A program made the translations under genes and the position numbers. Shown here piece by piece: positions 1 through 12,373 of a DNA stretch of 64,000 bases. A model generated the notes under the pieces. The model ran no database searches, was not told the DNA's origin, and saw only the letters and a list, made by a program, of their open reading frames with translations. Each line of letters opens with the position of its first letter. Within the stretch, counting starts at the first letter, position 1. Source of the DNA: Chamaecyparis obtusa (taxonomy: Eukaryota > Streptophyta > Pinopsida > Cupressales > Cupressaceae); contig BSBK01009263.1 in the NCBI GenBank assembly GCA_027943335.1, forward strand, positions 124,001-188,000, given 5' to 3'.

Positions 1-243
1 GTCATATAGATTTGCATTGCATTGCATACATTTGGTTTCATTGGAGATATTGACATTCTTTCCCTTGTCTTTGATTTGGAATCTCTCATTGTGTGGTTGA
101 CTAGCAAGGTCATGAGTTTATAGCTCTAGCTGAGAGCAATTTTACAAATCTTGCAACTCCATGCATAGAGAGCTATGGATCAATTTGTGAGGGCTCATTC
201 TTGAGTTTTCTTGCATGTAAGGATTCATAGAAGTGTGGTCACA
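1..243 (-). repeat. R3 LTR fragment (inverted copy of 58433-58672)
   Basis: The first ~240 bases are a diverged reverse complement of 58433-58672: both contain the run around CTCTATGCATGGAGTTGCAA and the TTGCATTGCATACATTTGG side. The copy ends near GTGGTCACA, matching the TGTG start of the other copy, so this looks like one terminus of an LTR whose remainder lies left of the window. LTR status is inferred from the shared terminus only. Confidence 0.55.
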
Positions 244-717
244 TTTTCAACACACACATATATTGTGCTTAATAATTGTTGGAGTTAGGCTAAACACTTA
301 TTGACCACACATAGAGGTCCATCATAATGGGATGAATTTATTTACCTCCTCCCTTGATTAGTAGAAGCTAAGGTCACTTCACTCCACCATTACTTGTTTG
401 TTTCCTATTCTACCCAAGGAAATGGTAAGGCTAATAATATACTACCCCTTCACATACTAAGTTATAGGGATAACTATTAATTACTTCATCCCTCGAATCA
501 TAGAAGCTAAGGTCACTTTGTGCTACAATTTTTCATACACCATTCATTCTACTTAAGAGATTAGTAACATTTAATATCCCTCGAATAATAAACAATCCGT
601 AGGTTGGCACTCAGTAGGAAAAAAAAAGTAAAACAAAACATAAGTGGTATGGTTCTTCCATACCTAAACACAAAAGTAACTTCTTTGGATAGGTGCTTTC
701 TTACAACACCCCATGAG
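244..717. other. Unassigned sequence with a degenerate direct repeat
   Basis: No coding potential seen. Two related stretches share TAGAAGCTAAGGTCACTT (about 362-379 and 487-504), about 125 bases apart, suggesting an old tandem duplication. It lies between the R3 fragment and the R1 LTR. Confidence 0.4.
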
Positions 718-1673
718 TGTTAGGATTTGGTAACACTGAGAGAGGGGTTAACCAGTGTTACAGTACTTTACTGAACTCTTAAACTTCTTGAATTTCTTCA
801 AACAACATATAAAAGCATAACATAAGATAAATAACCATGAAACATAAACAAACATTGAAGAACTTGTAACACCATATTTGTTTTCGAGGAAATATTGTTA
901 AGGGAAAAACCCCAGTGGGGATGGTACCCACAAATATCTGCACTATAAGTATAATAACCCTGTTAAGAGTATTGACCCTATTAGGAGACAATTATTATAA
1001 TAGGAAGACCCTGATTAAAGGAAATTCCTTGTTAGGAGTCTTAACAATGTGATCCCAATTAAGGAATCGGCCCTGTTAGGAGTCTAGTCCCATTAAAGGA
1101 AATCAAACCCCATTATGGGTGTACTATAGGTGTAACAACACTTATAATAAATTTTTTGTCCTGAATACAAAGAGTTAACAAAGTATTCCTTCACATTTCA
1201 CATCCATCTATATCATCATAATCATCATCACATACTTTTACAAAAGTGCTTTTATACCTATACCTTGTTACATGTATATTACAAAATCTAGTCGACATTA
1301 CTCTAGAAAAACATCATATTATTTAATGCACATTTCTACGCTTTATTAAAATCCTTAGTTTTCCTTAGATCCAAGAGCACATCCAAAAACAACTTTCCAA
1401 TTTCTCACAAAGTTGGCCTTAGTGATCACCAACAAGTTATACTTTGTTTACTATCTTCACATTCAGTCATCAGAACATATCTCTTTGATACCACAATATT
1501 AACACATGCAACCTTACACATGTATTCATTCATTTCCTTCAAGCATTTAACTACAATTGCATGCCTTTAGGAAGATTTTATGAGGTTTTCTAAGCTTTTC
1601 TATCAGACAGGGTCAGAGGAACAGTCTGTGGACTTGGGCATTTTTCCTTCATCAACAACATACAGACATATTC
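718..1673 (-). mobile_element. R1 Copia-like element, 3' LTR, first part
   Basis: Begins TGTTAGGATTTGGTAACACT and is collinear with the LTR at 61394-62498 (same start, same G-tract module, same repeated CCTGTTAGGAGTC-type motifs). It is interrupted at 1673 by Copia-I and resumes at 8608. Because the primer site lies left of the other LTR copy, the element reads on the minus strand and this is the downstream LTR. The five bases before it (ATGAG) do not match the bases after the right LTR. Confidence 0.8.
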
Positions 1674-2886
1674 TGTTAGAAAGTAAAGATCCCCAAGATA
1701 ACTGAGAGGGGGGGGGGGGGGGTGAATCAGTTATCTGATAATTAAACCATTTATCAACTTCAATATCAACTTCAGTAGCATTAAACCATATAATCAATGC
1801 AGTAACCAACCATAAAAAGATAATCATACACAATGACACAATAACACAAGATATGTTGACTAGGGAACCTCTTGATCAAAGAGTAAACCCCAGTGGAAAT
1901 GATGCCCACAAAATGATGCACTAATATCAAAGTTCCTTGTGAGAGGATGCACTCTATTAGGAGTCTTATGAAATACATTCAGTACATATGAATCCTTGTT
2001 AGGATATTTTGAATCCCTGATAAAAGATTCTAACCTGGTTAAGAGTTATGGAAGACTGAAGGACCCACTGCCCAAACAGCTTCAAGGCAAGATCTTTGAA
2101 CTCACTGTCCAATAGATCTTAGGATTATTGAATAGAATAATATGAAATATGTTACCTCCTTCACACTATGCCAAAACTGCACTCTCTGCTACACAAGATC
2201 ACAAATCCAGATCTCAGTACTTTGCAAGTCTTCCTTCATCACTGAATTAGCTCTTTTCTTCACCTCATGCATAAATTTGCATCACAACTTTCACAATTTC
2301 ATATCACAACTCATAATCCCATGTCATAAAATAAGAAGTAAAACATTCCTTCCTTTATACCACACTCAAATAATGACAAATGAGTCGGCATGGAATTACA
2401 AAATAATAATTTCAACACACTACACCAAAAATAACATAAAACTGTCACCTTCCAAATGTAATAACTCTTCACACGTGTAACCTAAAAGTTTGTGTAGTGA
2501 ACCACATCACTACCAATGTGTCACAAACTTCCCATTAACTGTGAAAAATCAGATTCCATCCTGATTAGGAGATATCCTCCGATTACCAAAAACCACTACT
2601 CAGGAACACTGCCAAAATACTGCTTCCACCAAAATGCTTATAACTTTAATGAATGAATGAATTTCTTTTTGTGCTCTTAACCATAGGTTAATAATAGAAC
2701 AAATACCATACCATCAATTGTGCATAATCCCAAATGCAATATCCAATGTGCGCAAAACAAAATTGTGTCTGCTACTCTACTAAACTCCAGAATATCACTA
2801 TGTTGACATCAATGAAAATCATAGTCATGAATGCAACAACCACTACTATAGAATGACTGTCAATCATCAATAATTCATTCCTAACA
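1674..2886 (-). repeat. Copia-I 3' LTR
   Basis: 1,213 bp, TGTTAG to CTAACA. It is near-identical along its length to 7403-8602 apart from scattered substitutions and small indels, including a longer poly-G run (about 1708-1722) and a TCAATATCAACTTCAG expansion near 1760. Confidence 0.92.
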
Positions 2887-2900
2887 ATCTCCCCCATTAG
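2887..2900 (-). other. Copia-I polypurine tract
   Basis: On the minus strand a GGGGGAGA-type purine run lies directly before the 3' LTR, the position expected for the plus-strand primer of reverse transcription. Confidence 0.75.
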
Positions 2901-3260
2901 CATTGATGGAAACATAGATGAAAAACATCCAATGTTCCAAAAATCCAATCACTGCTGCTCAACTGCTCTGCTGCTCTCCATCAATCAAATCTTGCTTCAT
3001 TTTCCTATTCAATCACTCCAACAAATGTAGTTTCTTAATGTTTTTCATGATTCTCTCCCCCATTGACATCAATGAAAAAAATTCCATCACTATGTCAAAC
3101 AATAGCTCAATGTCAAAAGACACTGTTTAGAAAATACATTCACAAGAGTCCTCATGACTTAGCTTAGATACACATACTCCCCCATAGAGGAAGTACCAAC
3201 ATCCAGTCTAGAAGAAAGATAGGTGCATAAACCACTGGATGGATGCAACAATCTACATCT

Positions 3261-3923
3261 TTACTCAAGAGTAGGTTGGGGCATAACCCCAAGCATACCT
3301 CTTAGATACTCAAATGTATCCTTCGGCAAGGGCTTAGTAAATATGTCTGTTATCTCCTCCTTTGTGCTAATGTACTCCAATCTAACTTCTTTATCTGCAA
3401 CTTTCTCTCTTACAACATGATACTTGATCTCTATATGCTTAGTCTTAGAATGCAATATAGGATTCTTAGGCATACTAACTATACTAGTATTGTCACAATG
3501 TATGACAATAGTCTCATCAAACTTAATTCCAATATCCTTCAACATTTGCTTCATCCAAATTATTTGGTTACAATTGTTTGTTGCTGCTACATACTTTGCT
3601 TCTGTTGTACTCTGTGAAATACAATTCTTCTTCTTTCTCAACCAAGAAACTAATCTTCCTCCAAGAAAAAAGGCTCCACCACTGGTGTTTTTCTTATCAT
3701 CAATGCTGCCTCCCCAATCAGCATCAGTATATGCACATAGGGTAAAATCATCAAAATTTTCATACCACAATCCATAGTCCATTGTTCCTCTAAGATATCT
3801 CAATATCCTCTTCACTACTACATAATGTGACTCTTTAGGTTTAGCTTGAAATCTTGCTACTATTCCAACTGAATGTGCTATATTAGGTCTAGTGTGCATC
3901 AAGTAATGTAATCCACCAATCAT
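3261..3923 (-). pseudogene. Copia-I RNase H and 3' end of pol
   Basis: A 220-codon minus-strand stretch with the Ty1/Copia RNase H signature: AYTDADWGG, the STTEAKYVAA segment holding the catalytic Glu, and the KHIEIKYHVVREKV region, ending in the DIFTKPLP motif typical of the Copia pol C-terminus. RNase H removes the RNA template during reverse transcription. It continues the RT reading but is separated from it by an in-frame stop near 3939, so it cannot be translated as part of the polyprotein in this copy. Confidence 0.9.
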
Positions 3924-4970
3924 AGATTTGTATTTCTTCTACTCAACTATTGGTGTCTCATCTTTACTAGATAGTTTATGTCCTGTAACCATAGGTGTTC
4001 TGACTAGTTTACAATTCTCCATACCAAATTTTTTCAACAAATCATTCAGGTATTTTGTCTGACTTACAAAGATACCATCTTTGTTTTATGTTATCTGTAA
4101 TCCCAAAAAGTATTTCATTTCTCTAATCATACTCATTTCAAATTATGTCTTCATTTCATCAGCAAATTTTTTACTAGCTTCATCTTCTCCTCCAAAAATA
4201 ATATCATCAACAAAAATAACTATAACTAACAGTCCATTCTCAATTTCTTTTGTGTATAAGTTACTATCAACTGTTCCTTTTGTAAATCCCAATCTCAACA
4301 AATACTTATCCAATCTTGCATACCATGTTCTAGGTGCTTGCTTTAGTCCATACAATGCTTTCTTTAGTTTACATACCATGTCTCCTTCTTGAGTCAAAGG
4401 AAAACTTTCAGGCTGCTCAATGTATACTTCTTCTTCCAATTCACCATTCAGAAATGCTGACTTCACATCCATCTGATACACTTTGAATTTTTTAAATGTT
4501 GCATAAGCCAAAAACATTCTTACTGCTTCAAGTCTTGCCACAGGGGAAAAGGTCTCTTCATAGTCAATTCCTTCTTGCTACGAGTATCCCTTACATACCA
4601 ATCTTGCTTTGTTTCTTACTACTTCTCCTTGTTCATTCATCTTGTTTCTGAATACCCATTTAGTTCCAATCACATTCTTGTCCTTAGGTCTAGGGACCAA
4701 TTCCCATGTCTTGTTCTTCTCAATCTAATCCAATTCTTATTTCATAGCTTTAATCCAATGTTCATCTTCGCAAGCTTCATTAGTAGACTTAGGTTCAATT
4801 TGAGAAATTAAAAATAAATGTACCTTTTTTCTAGTCATAACTCCTTTGTCCAAACTTCTAATAACTTTCTCAATAGGATGATGTCTTGAAATATACCTGT
4901 TAGGTGTCATAGTCTCAGATCTTTGTCTCAACTGTAGATTCTTCTCTATTTTCTTCAGCATGACTTTCAT
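3924..4970 (-). pseudogene. Copia-I reverse transcriptase
   Basis: Minus-strand RVT_2-type reverse transcriptase. Visible blocks are [36 protein letters not shown] and the catalytic FVDDIIFGG box at about 4203-4214 (FVDD in place of the commoner YVDD). The upstream part (HWIKAMK and the TKWVFRNKMNE-type segment) is split by stops. TAA at 4143-4145 and further TAG/TAA codons fall where a Gln codon would be usual. Order and spacing to integrase and RNase H are normal for Ty1/Copia. Confidence 0.9.
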
Positions 4971-5202
4971 TCAACAGTTCACTGTCAGTCTCAAAAAATT
5001 ATTTAGTAGATTCAATGTTAGGCTAACAGTTAGTTTCTTCATCAGATTCATAATCAAGCATTCTTTCCTAAATTTTGAAGTTCTCATCAACTTTCACATT
5101 TTCACTTTCAACAATAGTCTTAGTTCTCTTATTGTAACATCTATAAGCTTTTCTTTTCAAAGAATATCCAAGAAAAATTCCTTCATCGCTTCTAGGGTCA
5201 AA

Positions 5203-5988
5203 CTATCCTATATCATCATCTCTCTTAATATAACATTTGCTTCCAAAAATTCTAAAATACTTAACTGAGGGTGCATGTCCAAACCACAATTCATAAGGTG
5301 TCTTGTTTGTGTCTTCTCTGATTTGTACTCTGTTCATTGTATATACTGTTGTACTCACTGCTTCTCTCAAAAATGTCTTTGCCAAATCACTCTCAAACAA
5401 CATAGCTCTTGTTGCTTTAGTCACTGATCTATTTCTTCTTTCTACAATACCATTTTGTTTAGGTGTTCTAGGGGTTGAAAATTGTCTATTAATACCATTC
5501 ACTTCACAAAAGGTGTTAAACTCTTTAGAAGTAAATTCTCGTCCTCTATCAGATCTCAAACATTTAATCCTCATTCCTGATTCATTCTCAACTTTGTTCT
5601 TAATTACCTTAAACTTATCAAATGCTTCAGATTTCTCTTTCAAAAATGTAATTCACATCATTCTTATAAAGTCATCAACAAGAATCATAAAATACCTTTC
5701 TCCATAGAATCCTCTAGTCCTTGTAGGACCACTCAAGTCTGTATGAACAATCTCCAATTTCTCTGTAGATGTGAACTTCTTGCTAGGAAATGAACTCCTT
5801 TTCTACTTAGCCATCACACATTCCTTGAAAATCATGTTAGTAGGCTTCATAATCTTAGGTAAATCTCTTACTGCAAGTGTAGAACTTACTTTCACAATAT
5901 TATCAAAGTTTATATGACAAAACCTTCTATGCCATAACCAACTGTCATCAATCTTAGTCATCAAGCATGTCATCTTACTAGGGTTCAA
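5203..5988 (-). pseudogene. Copia-I GAG-pre-integrase and integrase core
   Basis: The minus strand encodes the pre-integrase zinc-binding segment (LWHRRFCHINF, at about 5940) followed by the integrase core: SDRGREFTSKEF around the second catalytic Asp and PKQNGIVERRNR around the catalytic Glu. The first Asp lies in the HTDLSGP segment near 5720-5735. Integrase inserts the cDNA. Stops at about 5800 (TAG) and 5650 (TGA) break the frame, at positions where Gln and Trp codons would be expected. Confidence 0.88.
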
Positions 5989-6099
5989 CTAAAATAAATT
6001 ACCTCTGGTTCTAGATCTTGTTCCAATCAAATTTCCATCTTTATCCTTAATCACACAAGTTTTCTCTACAAACAAAACTTGATATCCCTTATCAACTAA

Positions 6100-6552
6100 C
6101 TATCCAACACTCAATAGATTATGTTTCAATCCATCCATAAAGTAAACATCATCGGTATTAGTCTTTCCATCAAGAGTAATAGATCCTATACCATTAATCA
6201 AATAAGGTGCATTGTTACCAACTCTAACAACTCCTCCATCATGATTGTTAAACTTTATGAACTTTCCTTTATCACTAGTCATATGATGTGAACAACCACT
6301 ATCTATAATCCAATCAACTTTCTTTTCAACTTGGGAAACTAAGGCTTTTTCTTCTTTAATGGCTACAAATCCTATGTCATCAAGGTTATCATTATCACTG
6401 TCACTCAAATCTCTTTCAACTCTTGCTTCAATTTCTTCATCATTTGCATAATGACATTCTTTAGGTTTTCTATACTTAAAATTGTTTCTATACTTCTTAA
6501 CTCTCTTAGGACACTTAGATGCATAATGACCATATTCTTGACAAGTCAACAT
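6100..6552 (-). pseudogene. Copia-I Gag zinc knuckle and aspartic protease
   Basis: A 150-codon stretch with a zinc-knuckle-like CQEYGHYASKC (the first Cys of the CCHC set is not obvious) and, downstream, the retroviral-type protease active site WIIDSGCSHHM with catalytic Asp at about 6301-6303. It ends in GLKHNLLSVG, typical of the Copia protease/pre-integrase boundary. A stop follows at 6100. Acidic residues separate knuckle and protease. Confidence 0.85.
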
Positions 6553-7379
6553 TTAAAGATTTTCTTACCATCTGGTTCTCTTTTCACAAGCAAGGAAATA
6601 CCTTCTTCAATCTTCTTATCTTCTTCGGATTTGGATCTGCTGCTGCTAGCATAATCTCCACTCACACTTGTACTTCTTGACAAAGTAGGTCTGATGCTAA
6701 GAGCACTGAATGATGTCTCCATTCTCGATAGTTCTCCTAATAATCTCAAATTCATTTTTGTTGCTTCCAATCTTCCAAGAAGATTCTCTCTTGAAAATTT
6801 CTCTATACAAGGTATCACTTGTTTAATTATTTGTGTAGTCTTCCTGAATACCGGTGTCAATGTTCTCAAAATTTTCCATATCACTTCATTCTCTGATTTT
6901 TCACCTCCACAAGACTTTATTCTTGCAACAATTTCTAACATCCTACCAATATAGCTTCTAACAGATTCATCTTCCATCATTCTTATGTCTTCAAATGCAC
7001 AAATCCAATTATGTAACCTAGCTTTCTTTGCATGTTCATCACCTTCAAAAGTAGAATGCAAAGCTTTCCAAATATAATAAGCTCTAATTAAACTTTTTAC
7101 CTGACTATATTCATTCTCTAGAAGTGCTGATAAAAGTGCTTCTCTTGCAAGTATGTTACACATAAAGGTGTCTCTTTCATCATTAGAACAAGTCTCAAGT
7201 TTGTCTTCCTTAATGATAGTTTTGGAATTCTTTGTAATCAACCAATAACCTGGTCCTAAGCACAATAGATGTGTCTTCATCTTTTCTTTCCAGCTATCAA
7301 AATTTACTCCATCAAACTTAGGGCTTTCTTTCCTGAAATTCACCATAGATCTCCTTAAGTTGTTAAACTTCTCTTTCAA
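6546..7379 (-). pseudogene. Copia-I Gag, capsid part
   Basis: A 277-codon ORF starting 10 bases from the primer site. It has the plant Copia Gag (UBN2-type) features FDGVNFDSWKEKMKTHL near the N-terminus, the WKALHSTFEGDEHAKKARL helix, and a basic Ser-rich linker. It stops at KKIFKC just before the zinc knuckle, which is in the next block. Gag packages the element RNA. The N-terminal 277 codons are uninterrupted, making this the best-preserved part of the element. Confidence 0.88.
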
Positions 7380-7388
7380 GGACCTTCC

Positions 7389-7400
7389 GCTCTGATACCA
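7389..7400 (-). other. Copia-I primer-binding site (initiator tRNA-Met)
   Basis: Minus-strand TGGTATCAGAGC, the common plant Copia primer site complementary to the 3' end of initiator Met tRNA, two bases from the 5' LTR. It fixes the orientation of the element. Confidence 0.92.
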
Positions 7401-7402
7401 AT

Positions 7403-8602
7403 TGTTAGAAAGTAAAGATCCCCAAGATAACTGAGAGCGGGGGGGGGGGGTGAATTAGTTATTTGATAATTAAACTATTTATCAATTTCAATAGCATTAA
7501 ACCATATGATCAATGTAGTAACCAACCATAGAAAGATAATCATACACAAAGACACAATAACACAAGATATGTTGACTAGGGAACCTCTTGATCAAAGAGT
7601 AAACCTCGGTTGGAATGATGCCCACAAAATGATGCACTAATATGAAAGTTCCTTGTGAGAGGATGGACCCTGTTAGGAGTCTTATGAAATACATTTAGTA
7701 CATGTGAATCCCTATTAGGAGATTTTGAATCCATGTTAAAAGATTCTAACCCAGTTAAGAGTTATGGAAGACTGAAGGACCCACTGCCCAACCAGCTTCA
7801 AGGCAAGATCTTTGAAGTCACTATCCAATAGATCTTAGGATTATTCAATAGAATAATATGAAATATGTTACCTGCTTCACACTATGAAAAAACTACACTC
7901 TCTACTACACAAGATCACAAATCCAAATCTCTGTACTTCACAATTCTTCCTTCATCACTGAATTAGCTCTTTTCTTCACCTCATGCATAAATTCGCATCA
8001 CAAATTTCACAATTTCATATCACAACTCATAGTCCCATGTCATAACATAACAAGGAAAACATTCCTTCCTTTATACCACACTCAAATAATTATGAATGAG
8101 TCGGCATGCAATTACAAAATAATAATTTCAACACGCTACACCAAAAATTACATAAAACTATCAGCTTCCAAATGTAATAAGTCTTCACACGTGTCACCTC
8201 AAAGTTTTCATAGTGAACCATATCACTACCAATGTGTCACAAACTTCCCTTTAACTTTGCAAAATCAGATTCCATCCCGATTAGGAGATATCCTAGGATT
8301 ACCAAAAACCGCTACTCGGGAACACTGCCAGAATACTGCTTCCACCAAAATGCTTATAACTTTTATGAATAAATGAATTTATTTTTGCACTCTTAACCAT
8401 AGGTTAATAATAGAACAAAGACCATACCATCAACTGTTTATAATCCCAAATGCAATATCCAATGTGTGCAAAACAAAATTGTGCCTGCTACTCTGCTAAA
8501 CTCTAGAATATCACTATGTTGACATCAATGACAATCATAGTCATGAATGCAACAACCACTGCTACAAAATGACTGCCAATCATCAAGCATTCATTCCTAA
8601 CA
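7403..8602 (-). repeat. Copia-I 5' LTR
   Basis: 1,200 bp, TGTTAG to CTAACA, matching 1674-2886. On the element strand it carries the G/C-tract module and CCTGTTAGGAGTC-like motifs shared with the R1 and R2 LTRs. Confidence 0.92.
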
Positions 8603-8607
8603 TATTA

Positions 8608-8723
8608 ATGATGTCGAATATGTGTGATCATAAATTCGATAAGTGTCTCCATAAATGACAACATTCCATATGTGCATGTTCCTACATGCGCATATGTGTG
8701 CATGTGTTGAACACTTTCCAACA
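8608..8723 (-). mobile_element. R1 3' LTR, second part
   Basis: Continues the R1 LTR after the Copia-I insertion. ATGATGTCGAATATGTGTGA and the following ~110 bases match 62380-62498, ending CCAACA. Confidence 0.8.
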
Positions 8724-8740
8724 ATCTTCCCCTTTGGCAT
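8724..8740 (-). other. R1 polypurine tract
   Basis: On the minus strand CCAAAGGGGAAGAT lies immediately before the R1 3' LTR, as expected for a Copia element read on this strand. Confidence 0.6.
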
Positions 8741-9252
8741 TGATCACAACACTTAGTGAAAAAATGACTAAATGCAACATCAAGACAAAATTGTAAATGG
8801 AAATATTGATAGAAATGCAACACATAAATTTGACACATGATCTCTAGAAGAACCTTTCTTTTTTTTATTTTCTTTTTTCTTTTTACATTCTTTTCTTCTT
8901 ACATTTTTTCTTCTATCTCTCCCCCTTTGACATCAATGGAAAAGCATCCCAAAAATATCTTGAGTAAGTTCTAAAATAACAAAATTGACAATGTTTAGAA
9001 TCACAACTAAATGGTCTGCAACAAATCCTTTTAGTTTGTTTTCAAAATCTGTATATTTGCATCCAAAGCTACCTTAACTGCTTCTACAACCTAAATCAGT
9101 GTATTGCAACCATATGAAGCCTTGTCTGCTTCTTCGATATATGTAGGTACTAATTCATAAAATGTTTTGAGGCCAAGATAAAGGTCCTCATGAATACTCT
9201 CCAAGACATTGACCTTCAGAGTCAAGAAGCTTCTTAATTCAGAGAATTTTTT

Positions 9253-12200
9253 CTAAATTTTGTCCCTTTCAAGCTGTAGGGTATGGATATTATCCATGAT
9301 CTTGTTTGTTTCCTTATTTATGTTCAGTATTTTATTATTTTCAAAATCCTTAGAGAGATTCATCAAAAACTCTTCATCTTGAGATATAGAATCTGATATA
9401 ATCTTCACATGCTTGTGCAAAGTCATGCAGAGCTTATATAGATCTTGTTCATCCTTAATACAAGATTTGATTTCCCTTTTAGTGGTAATTAATGTATTAA
9501 GATCACTCTTGATCCCATCAAGAGTATCCTTCCTCCTTAACCTTTTGAAATCATCTACTACTTTTATTCTCGCTTCTTCCTCTAAGGTATCAAAATTTTG
9601 TTCTATTATACTTAGAACAGTGTATAGACTACTTATAGGATCTTCAATATGTATATGAGGTGTAGTCAAAAACTTACTCAAATCTTGTAAGGCTTGCTGG
9701 ATTGTCTTTGTAGTTTTGTCATTCTTCTTTTATGATTTCTCCTTTTCTTTAGAAAAAGTAAGTACTAACCACTGCATCATATATGTGACATCCATGTCTT
9801 CTAAGTTGGTTGGAAGTGATTGAGAGCCACTTGCCAACAAACTAGGTGTAGCAAAAGGAGTGATTGGTAATCCTTTTGGTTGTTCCTCTTATTTTCCTTG
9901 TTCTTCTTCCTTTTCTATTTCTATTCCTTTTTCTTTTTCTTGTTCCTTTACCTTGTATGTTCTTTTTTCTTCCTCTTTTCCTTTTGATACATGTGCTTTT
10001 TTAGGTGTTTTCTCTCCTTGCTGTACTTTTTCAGTTGATTCCTCTTGAGTGATCTTTGGAGACTCAAGATTATTTACTATTTCATCAATGTTGGTCAAGG
10101 TTTCATTCATATGAAATGGATTAGATGTATCTAGTTGTGCATCAATTGAAATCCCAACATTGTGAATAAAGAAATCAAGTAGGGTTGTATCAACTACCTC
10201 TATTTCTTTTGGATCTTCAACCTTCTGTTCATTTGTAAGCTCTTTATAGATTACTACTGAGGTTTGGGTCATTGTACACTTACCAAGATCAGGTCACTCC
10301 TCTAGGAGTAGTTGTCCAACCTTTTCATGAGTTTCTTCTTCCAAGGCTTCATACTTCTGGGCCATCAACTTGATGATTCTAGTTTTAGTTCTCAACTTTG
10401 GCCTTAGCCTCTCAAGCCAAATTCCCATCTCATTTCCTATCATAGTAGGCATATTCTGTAGTAGAATATCCTTTCTCATCTTTTTATCCTCATGAAGAGC
10501 TCTTTTCTTCCTTCCTTCCAATCTTTCAAATAGGTCCTTGATTAGTTGACCTTCTATTTCAATTAGATTCTTTTTGAAGGTGGGCATGTGCTCCACAACT
10601 ATATCTTCTATATTGTTTTTCTCTTCCTCATCATATCTATCAAAATATTTTTCAATAGAAGTGACCTTACCATCATTTACTACTCTCTTTTGTAGAACAT
10701 TTAAGTATGGCCTGAACAGATTCCTTGGTGCTTCCTAGCCTTTCTTTTGTTCAACTTCCTCTGCTTTCCTTTTATTTGATTCAATTTCCCTTTGATTTGT
10801 CTCTTGAAGTTTCCTATCTTTTTCATCCTCTCATTTTTTCTTCTTTTGTTCCTCAGTCTTCTTAGTATTCATTATTTGACCTTCCTGTTCTTCTGTGATC
10901 TTTTTCTGCTTGTTCTTCCCATGCAAAGATGGAGGAGTGTCAATTGTTTTTCTTTTCTTTCCTGGCCCACTAGCCATAGCATTAGGTCTAGGTTTGGCAT
11001 TGTGTAGCAGCTCTTGCTACCTGTCTCTGTGATGTTTTCCTTATAGGTGTAGGAGTGTCATCTTTTTCTTTCTCTTCTTCTTCTTCAATCTCCACCACTT
11101 GAGGTTCCTCTATCTTAGATTAAGGAGGGGGAATTTTGTATTTCTCCCCAAGTTTTGTTACCTTTCCCTGATAGTTTTCATTTCTTCTTTTGATATGACA
11201 TGATGCCTGCTATTTTGTCAACAAGGGATTCCACTTTCTTCTCCCTTCTTCCTTTCACCAATTCTTCCCTAACTGTTGAGTATTTTTCTTCATATGTACC
11301 CCATCTTGGAACATTGGGGTCGTTAGGGGATTGTAATACATTTTGAATATGAAGCTCTAGAATAGTATAATCAACTTCATATCCCATAGGAGTAGCCCAT
11401 GAAGTTCTAGGTTCTACTATCTCAAAGCATGTGCTGTCAGTTTCTACCATGAAACATATGTCATTCTTATACTTTTCCACTACTCTCCAAGGGATCCTTT
11501 CCCTTTCATGAATTTATTTTTGAAAGAGTTTCATCATTCCTACAGCTTCAACATACATGTCGTGCTCATCACTTCTTCTATAGAAGTCACTTATCATTTT
11601 CATAGTGCATCTATCAGATCTCCATAGATACATGTTAGGAAATCTTCTCATAACATGAAAGAATAAGTACATTATAAGTGATCCAAATCTGAAGTGTGTT
11701 ATCTTTTTCTTCTTTATTCCTACCAAATTCTCCATTAGTTGTTTCCTTAGGACCTCGCATAGGTCATATTATTCATGTTACACTACCATTTTATAATCCA
11801 TATGTACAAAACTGGTTGATACACTATTTAACCTAATACTATATTGAAACTTGTATCTGATATCTTTGCAACAAGCTTGACATCTTCATGTGCGATGTCA
11901 TTTACTATCATTTCTCCACTTAAAATATGATATTCTTTTATGTTGTGGGAATTTTACCTGTCATATGTAAACCAATGATCTCAAGAAAATAGTTCTTTGG
12001 TGATCTTGGTTGGAGTTCCACCAATCCATATGAGTTCATCATTAATTCTACTCAATACAATTTTGATCTAGTCTAGTTCATCAAACTCAAATCTTTCCAT
12101 GTATTTGACTATTGGCAACCCGTGAACTTTTCTACAATCTTCTCTTAGGGTTTGATCTACATTGTATAACCCTAAAATCTCATCATATATCTATGTGGTT

Positions 12201-12373
12201 CTTATAAACTCAATCTTGTTGTGTATATAGGACCTGATGTCTTCAACATGAAGAACACCAACTGGAATATGCGAGAATGCACAGTCTATATCATTTTCAG
12301 TGAATTTTAAGGGATGACTCTTAAATTTGTATCTATTCCTCTGAAGAACATTAAAAACCTTGGGAATATCCAT
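9253..12373 (-). pseudogene. R1 extra ORF upstream of the 3' LTR (unknown, coiled-coil; envelope-position ORF)
   Basis: A long, decayed minus-strand ORF read as pieces at 12373-12191, 11735-11514, 11480-11178, 10596-10294, 10272-9889 and 9681-9253. I do not recognise the protein. It starts MDIPKVFNVLQRNRYKF, continues as a folded-looking N-terminal part (with the IWIGGTP segment near 12030), then becomes highly charged (KEKGIEIEKEEEQGK) and ends in heptad-rich, Leu/Ile-rich helices predicted to form coiled coils. No protease, integrase, RT or RNase H motif is present. Its position between Gag and the 3' LTR is that of the third, envelope-like ORF of Sirevirus-type Copia elements, but no transmembrane segment is evident. 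Most interruptions are TAG or TAA. Confidence 0.45.

Larger units (their letters stand above)
1674..8602 (-). mobile_element. Copia-I, LTR retrotransposon with both LTRs (6,929 bp)
   Basis: Two LTRs (1674-2886 and 7403-8602), each starting TGTTAG and ending CTAACA, enclose minus-strand gag, protease, integrase, reverse transcriptase and RNase H in Ty1/Copia order. A primer site complementary to initiator tRNA-Met is at 7389-7400 and a polypurine tract abuts the 3' LTR at 2887-2900. Flanking 5-mers are TATTC (1669-1673) and TATTA (8603-8607), a target duplication with one mismatch. The insertion interrupts the R1 LTR; the unoccupied site is preserved in the sister LTR at 62375-62379. In-frame stops show that this copy is not autonomous. 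Confidence 0.93.

Noticed and set aside
5303..5707. 134-codon plus-strand ORF
   Set aside because: Antisense shadow of the Copia-I integrase.
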